From Sipunculus nudus (Eukaryota > Annelida > Sipuncula > Golfingiida > Sipunculidae), in assembly GCA_026874595.1 (NCBI GenBank), contig CM049308.1:50970624-51034623 (forward strand): a stretch of 64,000 nucleotides of DNA. Direction: 5' to 3'. This document shows positions 59,101-62,225 of the stretch, piece after piece; position 1 is the first letter of the stretch, and each line of letters starts with the position of its first letter. Under the pieces are notes generated by a model that saw nothing but the letters and a program-made list of their open reading frames with translations, was not told the DNA's origin and ran no database searches. The position numbers and the translations under genes are program-made.

Positions 59101-60297
59101 CATCTCATCTCAACTTATCTTCATATAATCACAAGCTTTTTCTGATTCAACAGAATGATAAAAGGTATAGAAATTTATGTGATGATGTGAATTGCTAAAC
59201 ATCCCTCAGAACATAGAGAAGTGATTACCAATAGGTGGTTTTAGATATTAAGTTCTGTTCGTTTTGGTTTTTTTTTCAAACATACTACACACACAAACAC
59301 ACCAACCAACTAAATTAAATGGCTCATTGACTTCTAGAGAGGTGATCCTCTAACTCAGTCACTTCTCTCTGCAAAGGATATTGATATGATATGATTATTC
59401 ATATACATATAATATTAATGACTTTCTTCTTCTAAGATCACAGGACTCTTATTTGATACTTTCATTGTTAACAGCATGACACTCCAAAGACTTAAGTAAT
59501 GTTCACATAAAGAATCTATTAACCACATTGTAGGAGCATTGCTCGATCCATTTATACCATTTAATACTTTGTATTTTATTCAGTTGTACATGCATTTGAC
59601 ACTACTGTAAATGCAGTTAATGGAAAGAATAATTTTTGTAACATCATTATGTGAAATCCAAACATGACGTTAGTGAGGGTACCAGTATTAATACAAGAGA
59701 AAGAACGATATCACCATTTCAGGAATGTAGGAAATCTTGGATACTGAGTTACCTGAGATAAGAGATGTACAAGATAAGAGATAAAATGTGAAAGATCAAG
59801 AGCATTAAGGGATGAAGATATAAATGTGTTGAAAGGACATTTCACTGAGTGAAACTGGTATAGTAAAAGTACTGGTAAGGTTGATGTGCAATCAGGATGA
59901 GTAAAATACTGACATGGCAAGTTAACAGGACTCAGTAACAGGGACACACTTATGGACACTCCATAATATGGCAGACTGCTTGGTCCTGAACAGAGTCCAC
60001 AGATTTATATTGATGGTCAGTGCCATTTCAATACTTTACTGTCAAATAGTTTTAGGCATTACCCGTGGACAGCTGTTTAAGCAAAACCAATTAAACGTAT
60101 GGTAAACATAATAGCAGTTTGGCATTTAATTTGAAAAGGAACAAAATTTTAACTTGAACATTTAAAAAAGGAAATAAATTAATGTGCACCAATTTCAGCT
60201 GGACAGTGAAGTGTTCACTAAAGGAAAAGATGTTCAACGTACTAGACATAAAGCTGATCGGGAAATGACACTGGAGCAGAAATCGCTCCAAATGCAG
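19922..60297 (+). CDS. RALGAPB: RALGAPB, Ral GTPase-activating protein subunit beta (5' part, 15 coding exons)
   Basis: Spliced CDS: 19922-20119, 31369-31567, 32138-32302, 33425-33534, 34317-34440, 35795-36055, 37851-38003, 39337-39528, 47733-47965, 48761-48900, 49680-49780, 51408-51539, 55063-55179, 57557-57924, 60199-60297. These total 2592 nt, or 864 codons, with no stop, GT-AG at every junction and matching phases. Blocks recalled from the animal family appear in order: MYSEW start, [34 protein letters not shown]-like, [19 protein letters not shown] and EVVELGISG. RalGAP-beta is about 1500 residues in vertebrates, so roughly the first 58% is here. The C-terminal Rap/Ral-GAP-like domain is missing, beyond the right edge. 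In vertebrates beta pairs with a catalytic alpha subunit (RALGAPA1/2) to switch off RalA and RalB downstream of Akt. Genomic span exceeds 40 kb. Confidence 0.93.
20275..20530 (-). mobile_element. tRNA-derived SINE copy 2
   Basis: Second copy of the SINE at 17655-17935, in intron 1 about 155 bp after the exon-1 donor. The right end reads, on the - strand, as a tRNA-like head (CTTCTATGGTCTAGGGCTGGAGC). The two copies share the order of blocks throughout. Confidence 0.65.
20531..21199. other. Intron 1 sequence, nothing recognised
   Basis: AT-rich, with overlapping short ORFs on both strands at 20582-20812 and no coding signal. Confidence 0.4.
21200..21735 (+). mobile_element. Hairpin-head element with ~147-bp units
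   Basis: Begins with CACCTGTCTGTGACAGG (CCTGTC/GACAGG stem) and 'atgtattatggtatacc'. It then has three units each ending in GAGGTCAGAGGTCA (near 21387, 21535 and 21682), with 'ttgatcgattttcacaaaac'-type phrases in the middle. Same architecture as the other hairpin elements here, with different sequence. Confidence 0.55.
21857..22386. repeat. 17-bp minisatellite, ~31 copies
   Basis: Unit TCTGGTGTGATGTTTTG with variants TTTGG and TTTGGT; strongly G/T-rich on the + strand. Two overlapping - strand ORFs of 188 and 208 residues read as [17 protein letters not shown] repeats. Because 17 is not a multiple of 3 and no unit frame has a stop, the ORFs are artefacts of the array. Confidence 0.97.
22645..23251. 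mobile_element. ~600-bp MITE, copy 1
   Basis: Long inverted repeats of about 45 bp, imperfect: CTATAGTCCGTTCCAG.. at the left and ..GGAACAGACTATAG at the right, with CCCCTGTCCACCTG / CAGGTGGACAGGG and TTTCGC / GCGAAAA inside. Copy 2 is at 36229-36830. Internal phrases 'aagaggcaccaacattcat' and 'atgacgtcataatag' match between copies. No ORF; superfamily not determined. Confidence 0.85.
23252..23896. other. Intron 1 sequence, nothing recognised
   Basis: AT-rich intronic sequence between the MITE and the 25-bp minisatellite. Confidence 0.4.
23897..25060. repeat. 25-bp minisatellite, ~46 copies
   Basis: Unit about TGCAGCTTGATGTAAGCTTTGTACC, with the ends of the array more degenerate. AAGCTT (HindIII-type) sites occur in most units. 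Several overlapping - strand ORFs of repeated [13 protein letters not shown]-like peptide are array artefacts. Confidence 0.96.
25061..25740. other. Spacer between minisatellites
   Basis: No gene. At about 25153-25172 it carries one isolated match to the core of the next array (TTAGGTCACCTGTGTAGC), 600 bp before that array begins. Confidence 0.6.
25741..27780. repeat. 40-bp minisatellite, ~50 copies, with higher-order duplication
   Basis: Unit about GGGCTCCCACCCTGTGTTTAG + GTCACCTGTGTAGCCTGCA. Private variants recur in order: CATGTGTTTAGGTCACTTTG at about 25971 and 26805 (offset 834). CCAATCGTGT occurs at 26361 and 27434, CTGCTGGGCT at 26431 and 27505, and CCTACCCTAT at 26641 and 27715 (offset 1073-1074). 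So a block of about 0.8-1 kb has been duplicated, with about six extra units inside one copy. Each unit carries AGGTCACCTG. Confidence 0.95.
27781..27870 (-). mobile_element. SINE head fragment next to the 40-bp array
   Basis: On the - strand it reads CTTCTGTGATCGGGGGATAAAGC (box A-like) then TGAGTTAGAATCTC (box B-like), matching the tRNA-like heads at 17870-17930 and 20465-20525. The rest of the SINE is missing, replaced by the minisatellite. Confidence 0.55.
28594..28770 (+). mobile_element. tRNA-derived SINE-like copy 2
   Basis: Partner of 9909-10110: GCAAAACCATCCCAGTACAC, then GTAAACATAGTCCACATGTGT and a box B-like AGAGGTCCAATCC. Confidence 0.45.
30555..30720 (-). mobile_element. Possible SINE remnant
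   Basis: On the - strand GAGCTGGTTTAATGGCTGC followed by GTGGGTTCACACC looks like tRNA boxes A and B. Only one copy was seen, so weak. Confidence 0.25.
31094..31368 (+). repeat. Two tandem partial copies of RALGAPB exon 2 with their acceptors
   Basis: Acceptors TTGTAG end at 31135, 31251 and 31368. After the first two come near-identical copies (starting 31136 and 31252) of the first ~83 nt of exon 2, up to GAGTGGCTGACA. They then go back into intron sequence CATTTACAGTCTTTAC..TTGTAG. The unit is 116-117 bp. The copies lack the rest of the exon and a donor. Splicing to either leads to a stop: copy 1 reads through into copy 2 and stops in CACTGTTAG, and copy 2 stops at the next ..TTGTAG. The duplication edges share TGACA between exon and intron. 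Confidence 0.92.
31369..31567 (+). CDS. RALGAPB: RALGAPB coding exon 2
   Basis: Starts after the third TTGTAG, phase 0; residues 67-132 plus one nucleotide. Reads [14 protein letters not shown]...[12 protein letters not shown] and ends [12 protein letters not shown], matching the family's VDVYxxW and NLFVPR blocks. Donor ATGG|GTAAGC at 31568. It is the only one of three tandem copies that is complete. Confidence 0.92.
31568..32137. other. Intron 2
   Basis: AT-rich, no feature recognised. Acceptor TTTTTCCAG. Confidence 0.6.
32138..32302 (+). CDS. RALGAPB: RALGAPB coding exon 3
   Basis: Acceptor TTTTTCCAG at 32129-32137, phase 1 in and phase 1 out. Codes for a helical stretch with [13 protein letters not shown] and [20 protein letters not shown], matching the family's '[21 protein letters not shown]' region. 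Donor AAAG|GTATGG. Confidence 0.92.
32470..32945. repeat. 24-bp minisatellite, ~18 copies, in intron 3
   Basis: Unit TCCTGCTCTAAGTTGTGCTCTTTA, with more diverged units at each end (TTATGCTTTTTA). As 24 is a multiple of 3, two long + strand ORFs (165 and 172 residues of PALSCALY or SCSKLCSL octapeptides) stay open. They begin after the exon-3 donor and are not joined to exons, so they are intronic artefacts. Confidence 0.96.
32946..33424. other. Intron 3, remainder
   Basis: No feature recognised. Ends in the exon-4 acceptor TTTGAAACAG. Confidence 0.5.
33425..33534 (+). CDS. RALGAPB: RALGAPB coding exon 4
   Basis: Phase 1 in, phase 0 out; residues about 188-224. Reads [19 protein letters not shown] then [12 protein letters not shown], matching the family 'GVLFEVWLLAC..CFPTPPYWKT'. 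Acceptor GAAACAG, donor CAG|GTACTG. Confidence 0.92.
33535..34316. other. Intron 4 with remnant repeats carrying TCAAGGTCA
   Basis: From about 33840 to 34230 there are decayed direct repeats with GGTCAAGGTCAC.GGACCCA at 34066-34085 and 34152-34172, and weaker forms earlier. TCAAGGTCA is the extended half-site bound by orphan nuclear receptors such as ERR and SF-1. Likely a repeat remnant. Confidence 0.5.
34317..34440 (+). CDS. RALGAPB: RALGAPB coding exon 5
   Basis: Phase 0 in, phase 1 out. Reads [19 protein letters not shown] then [17 protein letters not shown], matching the family's 'NWRHHPAVVEQW' and 'LLRFTYGP'. Acceptor TTTCAG, donor GTCC|GTAAGT. The split codon makes the Pro of VPDEDQ with exon 6. 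Confidence 0.93.
34441..35794. other. Intron 5
   Basis: No exon or repeat recognised. The 34700-34920 part is less AT-rich but has no conserved reading frame I can name. Confidence 0.4.
35795..36055 (+). CDS. RALGAPB: RALGAPB coding exon 6
   Basis: Phase 1 in and out. Contains [41 protein letters not shown]-like NTPKFMQ and [18 protein letters not shown], close to the vertebrate protein throughout. Acceptor TTTACAG, donor TTAG|GTAATA. Strongest conserved block in the first half of the gene. Confidence 0.95.
36056..36228. other. Intron 6, proximal
   Basis: Short AT-rich spacer before the MITE. Confidence 0.5.
36229..36830. mobile_element. ~600-bp MITE, copy 2
   Basis: Colinear with 22645-23251: CTAAAGTCTGTTCCAGCACC at the left, GGCAGTGGAACGGATTAT at the right, and shared internal phrases 'taaagaggcaccaacattcat' and 'aagagctgc'. 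The ends have diverged more than in copy 1. Confidence 0.82.
36831..37850. other. Intron 6, distal
   Basis: AT-rich, nothing recognised. Ends in TTTGCAG acceptor. Confidence 0.4.
37851..38003 (+). CDS. RALGAPB: RALGAPB coding exon 7
   Basis: Phase 1 in and out; low-complexity Ser/Thr/Pro/His-rich linker, with [16 protein letters not shown] resembling the family's 'STTPPHNRRHRAVTV'. Likely disordered and a plausible phosphorylation region. Donor AAAG|GTGACA is a weaker consensus. Confidence 0.85.
38043..38061. repeat. (GT)n microsatellite
   Basis: About nine GT units, 40 bp after the exon-7 donor. Confidence 0.9.
38685..38880. repeat. ~33-bp tandem repeat, 5-6 units
   Basis: Units of GCCTCACCAACCATTAGAAT + TTAGGTAACTGTG; the last units are diverged (CCTCAGTCATCTTGAGAATT). 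Confidence 0.85.
38881..39336. other. Intron 7, distal
   Basis: AT-rich, nothing recognised. Acceptor AAAAACAG has an unusually poor pyrimidine tract. Confidence 0.5.
39337..39528 (+). CDS. RALGAPB: RALGAPB coding exon 8
   Basis: Phase 1 in and out. A Ser/Thr-rich linker ([17 protein letters not shown]) leads into [20 protein letters not shown], matching 'RPKVNSILNLFGSWLFDAA' in the family. Donor AACA|GTAAGT. Confidence 0.92.
39529..40668. other. Intron 8, proximal
   Basis: AT-rich, nothing recognised. Confidence 0.4.
40669..42126 (+). mobile_element. Helentron/HINE-like element, long copy (about four 278-bp units)
   Basis: Left end GTATCCGCCAAAAC followed at once by its hairpin partner GTTTTGCGGATAC. 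The right end has a degenerate inverted copy (ATTGGGGGATAC, 42080-42092) and then a 3' hairpin GTAGTCG-CTTGT-CGACTAC and ..TTCTAG. An inverted copy of the left end placed inside a 3' hairpin and CTAG is the asymmetric layout described for Helentrons and their HINE derivatives. The core repeats every 277-279 bp (GGTGGCGCCACC at 41258 and 41535, and at 41406, 41684 and 41963). No Rep/helicase ORF, so non-autonomous. Confidence 0.8.
42127..45135. other. Intron 8, middle
   Basis: Very AT-rich, nothing firmly recognised. A segment after CTGTCTCTGTAG at 44244-44255 is open for about 95 nt and ends in a stop with no donor; treated as a decoy. Confidence 0.4.
45136..46143 (+). mobile_element. Hairpin-head element with five ~143-bp units
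   Basis: Head: AGGGCACCACTTGAAAAGCA + GTGCCCTATAGTGATCACC (GGGCAC/GTGCCC stem), then GTCC-rich sequence. Core: five units marked by CTGCAGCTTTCC at 45294, 45434, 45576, 45721 and 45865 (spacing 140-145). Tail: GCGGGGCCCTCTG, an imperfect inverse of the head, then a GGACCATTGTCC stem and ..CATCTAG. The layout matches the HINE-like element but sequences differ. The CTATAGTGATCAC block is shared with 62226-64000. Confidence 0.7.
46144..47655. other. Intron 8, distal
   Basis: AT-rich, nothing recognised. Short overlapping ORFs at 47270-47544 are chance. Confidence 0.4.
47656..47669 (+). promoter_or_regulatory. CTCF-like motif CCACCAGGGGGCAG
   Basis: A near-consensus CTCF core (CCACCAGGGGGCAG, followed by TAG) 64 bp upstream of exon 9. 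The motif is conserved across bilaterians. Binding is not shown by sequence alone. Confidence 0.5.
47733..47965 (+). CDS. RALGAPB: RALGAPB coding exon 9
   Basis: Phase 1 in, phase 0 out. A variable Ser/Arg-rich start ([20 protein letters not shown]) is followed by [17 protein letters not shown] and [15 protein letters not shown], nearly identical to vertebrate RalGAP-beta. RRTASF is a basophilic (Akt/PKA-type) phosphosite-like motif. GC-richer than its surroundings. Donor AGTAAT|GTAAGT. The antisense ORF 47644-47910 is a shadow. Confidence 0.95.
47966..48760. other. Intron 9 with G-run and repeat remnant
   Basis: At 48200-48480 there are decayed repeats with ACCTTGACCTTGATC and CTTGAACAGG..AGGGTCAA. 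At 48596-48618 is a G5-T-G17 run that could form a G-quadruplex, 140 bp before exon 10. Confidence 0.5.
48761..48900 (+). CDS. RALGAPB: RALGAPB coding exon 10
   Basis: Phase 0 in, phase 2 out. Reads [20 protein letters not shown] then [17 protein letters not shown], matching the family's '[35 protein letters not shown]'. Acceptor TTACTCCAG, donor TTCAG|GTAAAT. Confidence 0.93.
48901..49679. other. Intron 10
   Basis: AT-rich, nothing recognised. Confidence 0.5.
49680..49780 (+). CDS. RALGAPB: RALGAPB coding exon 11
   Basis: Phase 2 in, phase 1 out. Reads [20 protein letters not shown] then LPLHF, matching '[25 protein letters not shown]' in the family. Donor AAAG|GTTACT is a weak consensus but the phase fits exon 12. 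Confidence 0.92.
49781..50101. other. Intron 11, proximal
   Basis: AT-rich, nothing recognised. Confidence 0.5.
50102..51185. mobile_element. 1.1-kb inverted-repeat DNA element
   Basis: Ends ACATACCTTATTTATTC at 50102-50118 and GAATAAATACGGTATGT at 51169-51185, inverted repeats with one mismatch in 17. Subterminal GGTCGAGA(T/A)A words sit at both ends. The interior is CpG-richer than the host intron. No transposase ORF, so non-autonomous; superfamily not assigned. ORFs at 51008-51302 straddle the right end and are not genes. Confidence 0.75.
51186..51407. other. Intron 11, distal
   Basis: Short AT-rich spacer ending in acceptor TACTTTAG. Confidence 0.5.
51408..51539 (+). CDS. RALGAPB: RALGAPB coding exon 12
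   Basis: Phase 1 in and out. Reads [20 protein letters not shown] then NTQMLLG, matching '[30 protein letters not shown]'. Donor CTTG|GTATGT. Antisense ORF 51283-51591 is a shadow. Confidence 0.93.
51540..52401. other. Intron 12, proximal
   Basis: AT-rich, nothing recognised. Confidence 0.4.
52402..52808 (+). mobile_element. Helentron/HINE-like element, short copy (one unit)
   Basis: Same ends as 40669-42126, better preserved: GTATCCGCCAAAACGAAGTT + TTGCGG at the left, ATTTTGGCGGATAC at 52761-52774, then the GTAGTCG-CTTGT-CGACTAC hairpin and TTCTAG. Only one internal unit, with two GGTGGCGCCACC palindromes (52497-52508 and 52645-52656). Confidence 0.85.
52809..55062. other. Intron 12, distal
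   Basis: AT-rich. A tRNA-like stretch at 53140-53210 with GTGTTCAAGCCCC could be a SINE remnant (weak). An exon-like segment at 54887-54990 has a strong acceptor and GTGCAT donor but would break the frame, so it is not included. Confidence 0.4.
55063..55179 (+). CDS. RALGAPB: RALGAPB coding exon 13
   Basis: Phase 1 in and out. Reads [20 protein letters not shown], matching the family's 'AMLNIVQDSALLEAI', then an acidic and Ser-rich tail ([16 protein letters not shown]). Another frame is also open but does not match the family. Donor GCTG|GTGAGT. Confidence 0.88.
55183..55345 (+). mobile_element. tRNA-derived SINE abutting the exon-13 donor
   Basis: Starts at once after the donor. Box A TGGCTGTGTGGGGAGAGC and box B AGATTCAAATCCC are in tRNA-like spacing. 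The tail beyond about 55260 is less clear. Confidence 0.6.
55346..55613. other. Intron 13, spacer
   Basis: AT-rich, nothing recognised. Confidence 0.5.
55614..57500 (+). mobile_element. Hairpin-head element, copy C, interrupted
   Basis: Head hairpin AGCTCAGCTGACTATAAGTC + ATCTGAGCT (55614-55642), CTATAG, and a GTCC run at 55661-55699. The body is colinear with 16334-17640 up to about 56330 and again from about 56963. The tail is GTCAGCTGAGCACAGTGACC + CATAGGTCCCTTGTTT. TCAGCTGAGC at the tail is the inverse of GCTCAGCTGA at the head. The ~630 bp between is absent from copy B and contains a C17 run and the exon-like segment 56360-56450. Confidence 0.75.
56360..56450 (+). CDS. Exon-like segment in intron 13 (unproven)
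   Basis: Acceptor TTTGATTACAG and donor GACAG|GTGTAC enclose 91 nt. Entered in phase 1 from exon 13 it reads [20 protein letters not shown] and onward, without a stop, and SHSR also occurs at about this point in vertebrate RalGAP-beta. But 91 is not a multiple of 3, and exon 14 needs phase 1, so including it shifts the frame. It lies inside the block that interrupts element C. It may be a frame-shifting alternative exon or chance. Confidence 0.2.
57557..57924 (+). CDS. RALGAPB: RALGAPB coding exon 14
   Basis: Longest exon, 368 nt, phase 1 in and phase 0 out. Reads [38 protein letters not shown], then [19 protein letters not shown] and [15 protein letters not shown]. These last blocks are almost identical to vertebrate RalGAP-beta. 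Acceptor TCTTCCAG; donor CAG|GTCAGT. The antisense ORF is a shadow. Confidence 0.96.
57925..60198. other. Intron 14
   Basis: AT-rich. Contains an in-frame exon-like segment at 58866-58949 (separate entry). Otherwise nothing recognised. Confidence 0.4.
58866..58949 (+). CDS. Candidate cassette exon, 84 nt, in intron 14
   Basis: Acceptor GCGTTGTTTACAG and donor GGCAG|GTGGTT enclose 28 codons, phase 0 on both sides, matching both neighbours, so it could be included or skipped without a frameshift. It reads [20 protein letters not shown] and on, without a stop. I know no matching segment in the family, and the donor is weak. Confidence 0.25.
60199..60297 (+). CDS. RALGAPB: RALGAPB coding exon 15
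   Basis: Acceptor ACCAATTTCAG, donor ATGCAG|GTACAA, 33 codons, phase 0 in and out. Reads [20 protein letters not shown] then [11 protein letters not shown], a charged linker at the position where the vertebrate protein has a variable charged stretch before 'SMRVKDAAEA'. Supported mainly by junctions, phase and open frame. The next conserved exon is not in the window. Confidence 0.65.
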
Positions 60298-62225
60298 GTA
60301 CAAGGTTAATCATGGGCTTATTAACATCTGGAATGGCAGACTAGAGATCTGCACACGAGTCTCCCTGTAGAGCACACCTGTTTCTGTAAATCTGCGTTAC
60401 TAATATTGATAATACATGCAGGAAGACATGAAGCTACAGGGCTGTATAATGGCAGAGTAATATGTACATTATTCTTGTGTGCCGTGGCTTCTCTGTTTTA
60501 TTTTGGACTGTGCTTTATTTTTGTGTGTATATTGTATATGCTTCTGTTATTTTGAAAGATTCACAGAGGTATGGACATAATTATTGAGATAGAAATGAAG
60601 TAACTGGCAGCTGCTTGTGTTTTGCTGGCTGCTTTGTTCACATTGATGCAGATAAGGCAGCGCCACATAAAACATGGTGAAGTAATGTCCTATATGACAA
60701 ACAAAATCTGACCTCAATCTCAAACCCTATGCTGAATCAGCTGAATGTAAAAGAGTTCAGTCACTGCATGATATAAACCAGGGCCGGTATGATTAAAATT
60801 AAGAATTAAAATCATAAAATAAACCATACTTGAATCGTTGCAGAAGAAGTCATAAAAAAAATCAGAATATTTTCAGTTTCCAAAGAAAACTGCCTTTGAC
60901 CTGAAGATATAACAAAATATATCAATGTTGATATCAACTTGATATTTGCTTAGTACTCACTTTGAAAAAAAATGTGAAAAAAATCTATCAGATGAATGTG
61001 GTGCTACAAATTACAGAAGGTTTGGCATGTATATCTATACCTGAATCCATCAACAGTTTATTTAAATCATAAGTCCATATAAATTATATTTCCATTTCCA
61101 GTTGTCACCAGCCTTTTTTAAAAGAATTTTATCCCTACGCACAAGCTATATCTATATCAATGTGAACAAAATATAACACTTGTACTGTAAAAGCTCGCAT
61201 ATAAGTTGATTTCAAATATAGTATGAGGGTGATATGAAGGTGAAAAATAAGGTAAAAATTTCTTTGGACCATCTGAGTAAGGGGGATATCTTACAGGTGA
61301 GTACAGGCCTTGCTGTCAAAAGTTGTACTCAAATGCAGAAACTGTAGGAATGACTTATATTTTATCTTAGCAATTGCAAAGAATGAAGAGACAAACATTA
61401 ATAAATATAGCATTTATCAAGTGGGGGCCTGGACAGCTGAGGGGTCAAAAAAACTGTGCCTTCTCCACTGGCGACCCAGGTTCAATCCAAGGTGTTGCCA
61501 TGAGAGTGGATTGTAGTGGCCCGTCCAAGGTCAGTGGTTCTCTCCAGGTTCTCCGGCTTCCCCCTACTCCCTCACTGCGATCTTCAACTCGATCAGTATC
61601 TTCTATTTTTGCCTAAAATATCTAACTGTATATATACAGATTCAGTCTGTCAAACTTTGTCGTTGCTGAGGGAGCCAGTGAGGGCCAGATTTTCTGGTGA
61701 CCTGTGACTGGCTCGAGTACCTGCTTCACTTTTTGTCAGTCAGTCAATTTGTCAAGAATAAATGTTTTAATGAGATATAAAATGATATTTTTTGGAAAGT
61801 AATCAGTTTTAAATCTTTGTTAGAGTGAGGAGGAAGGCACAGCCTTTGGAATAACATTAGTTTGATTTTCAGGTGTTAGAAAGAGAATGGATAATAAAAA
61901 GTTTTGTGGAAATAATTGTGAATTAAATACAAGAAACAAATGAATGAAATACAAACATTTATTACAAGCTCCATAAATATCACTGATTATTTGAGTATCA
62001 CAGAGTATAAAAAATATCACTGATCATTTGAAAGTCCACTCTTTCAAAAGTAATAGCCGACAGTGATAAAATAACATTAAAACTCTTAGATGTCAAAGTC
62101 ATCAACCCCTATGGCTCCGAGTAGCTTGTCCCACTCATGACATTGATGGGTTGGTCGGACATTTAAGCCACAAATTTGGGCACTCGGACTCATACCCTCA
62201 CATAAGTTGACCCCAATTTAGATGG
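60298..62225. other. Intron 15 (in-window part)
   Basis: AT-rich with no RALGAPB exon recognised. Contains the SINE-like copy at 61420-61715. Stretches CTCGCATATAAGTTGA (61194) and CTCACATAAGTTGA (62197) are direct repeats about 1 kb apart, of unclear meaning. Confidence 0.4.
61420..61715 (+). mobile_element. tRNA-derived SINE-like copy
   Basis: A less AT-rich island with GGACAGCTGAGGGGTCAAAA and box B-like CAGGTTCAATCCAAGG in tRNA-like spacing, then a ~200-bp body ending near TGGCTCGAG. Overlapping short ORFs (61310-61707) come from it. Confidence 0.5.

Noticed and set aside
61187-62222. Transposon bounded by CTCGCATATAAGTTGA and CTCACATAAGTTGA
   Set aside because: The two words are in direct, not inverted, orientation and only about 14 bp match. 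No boundary or duplication could be shown.
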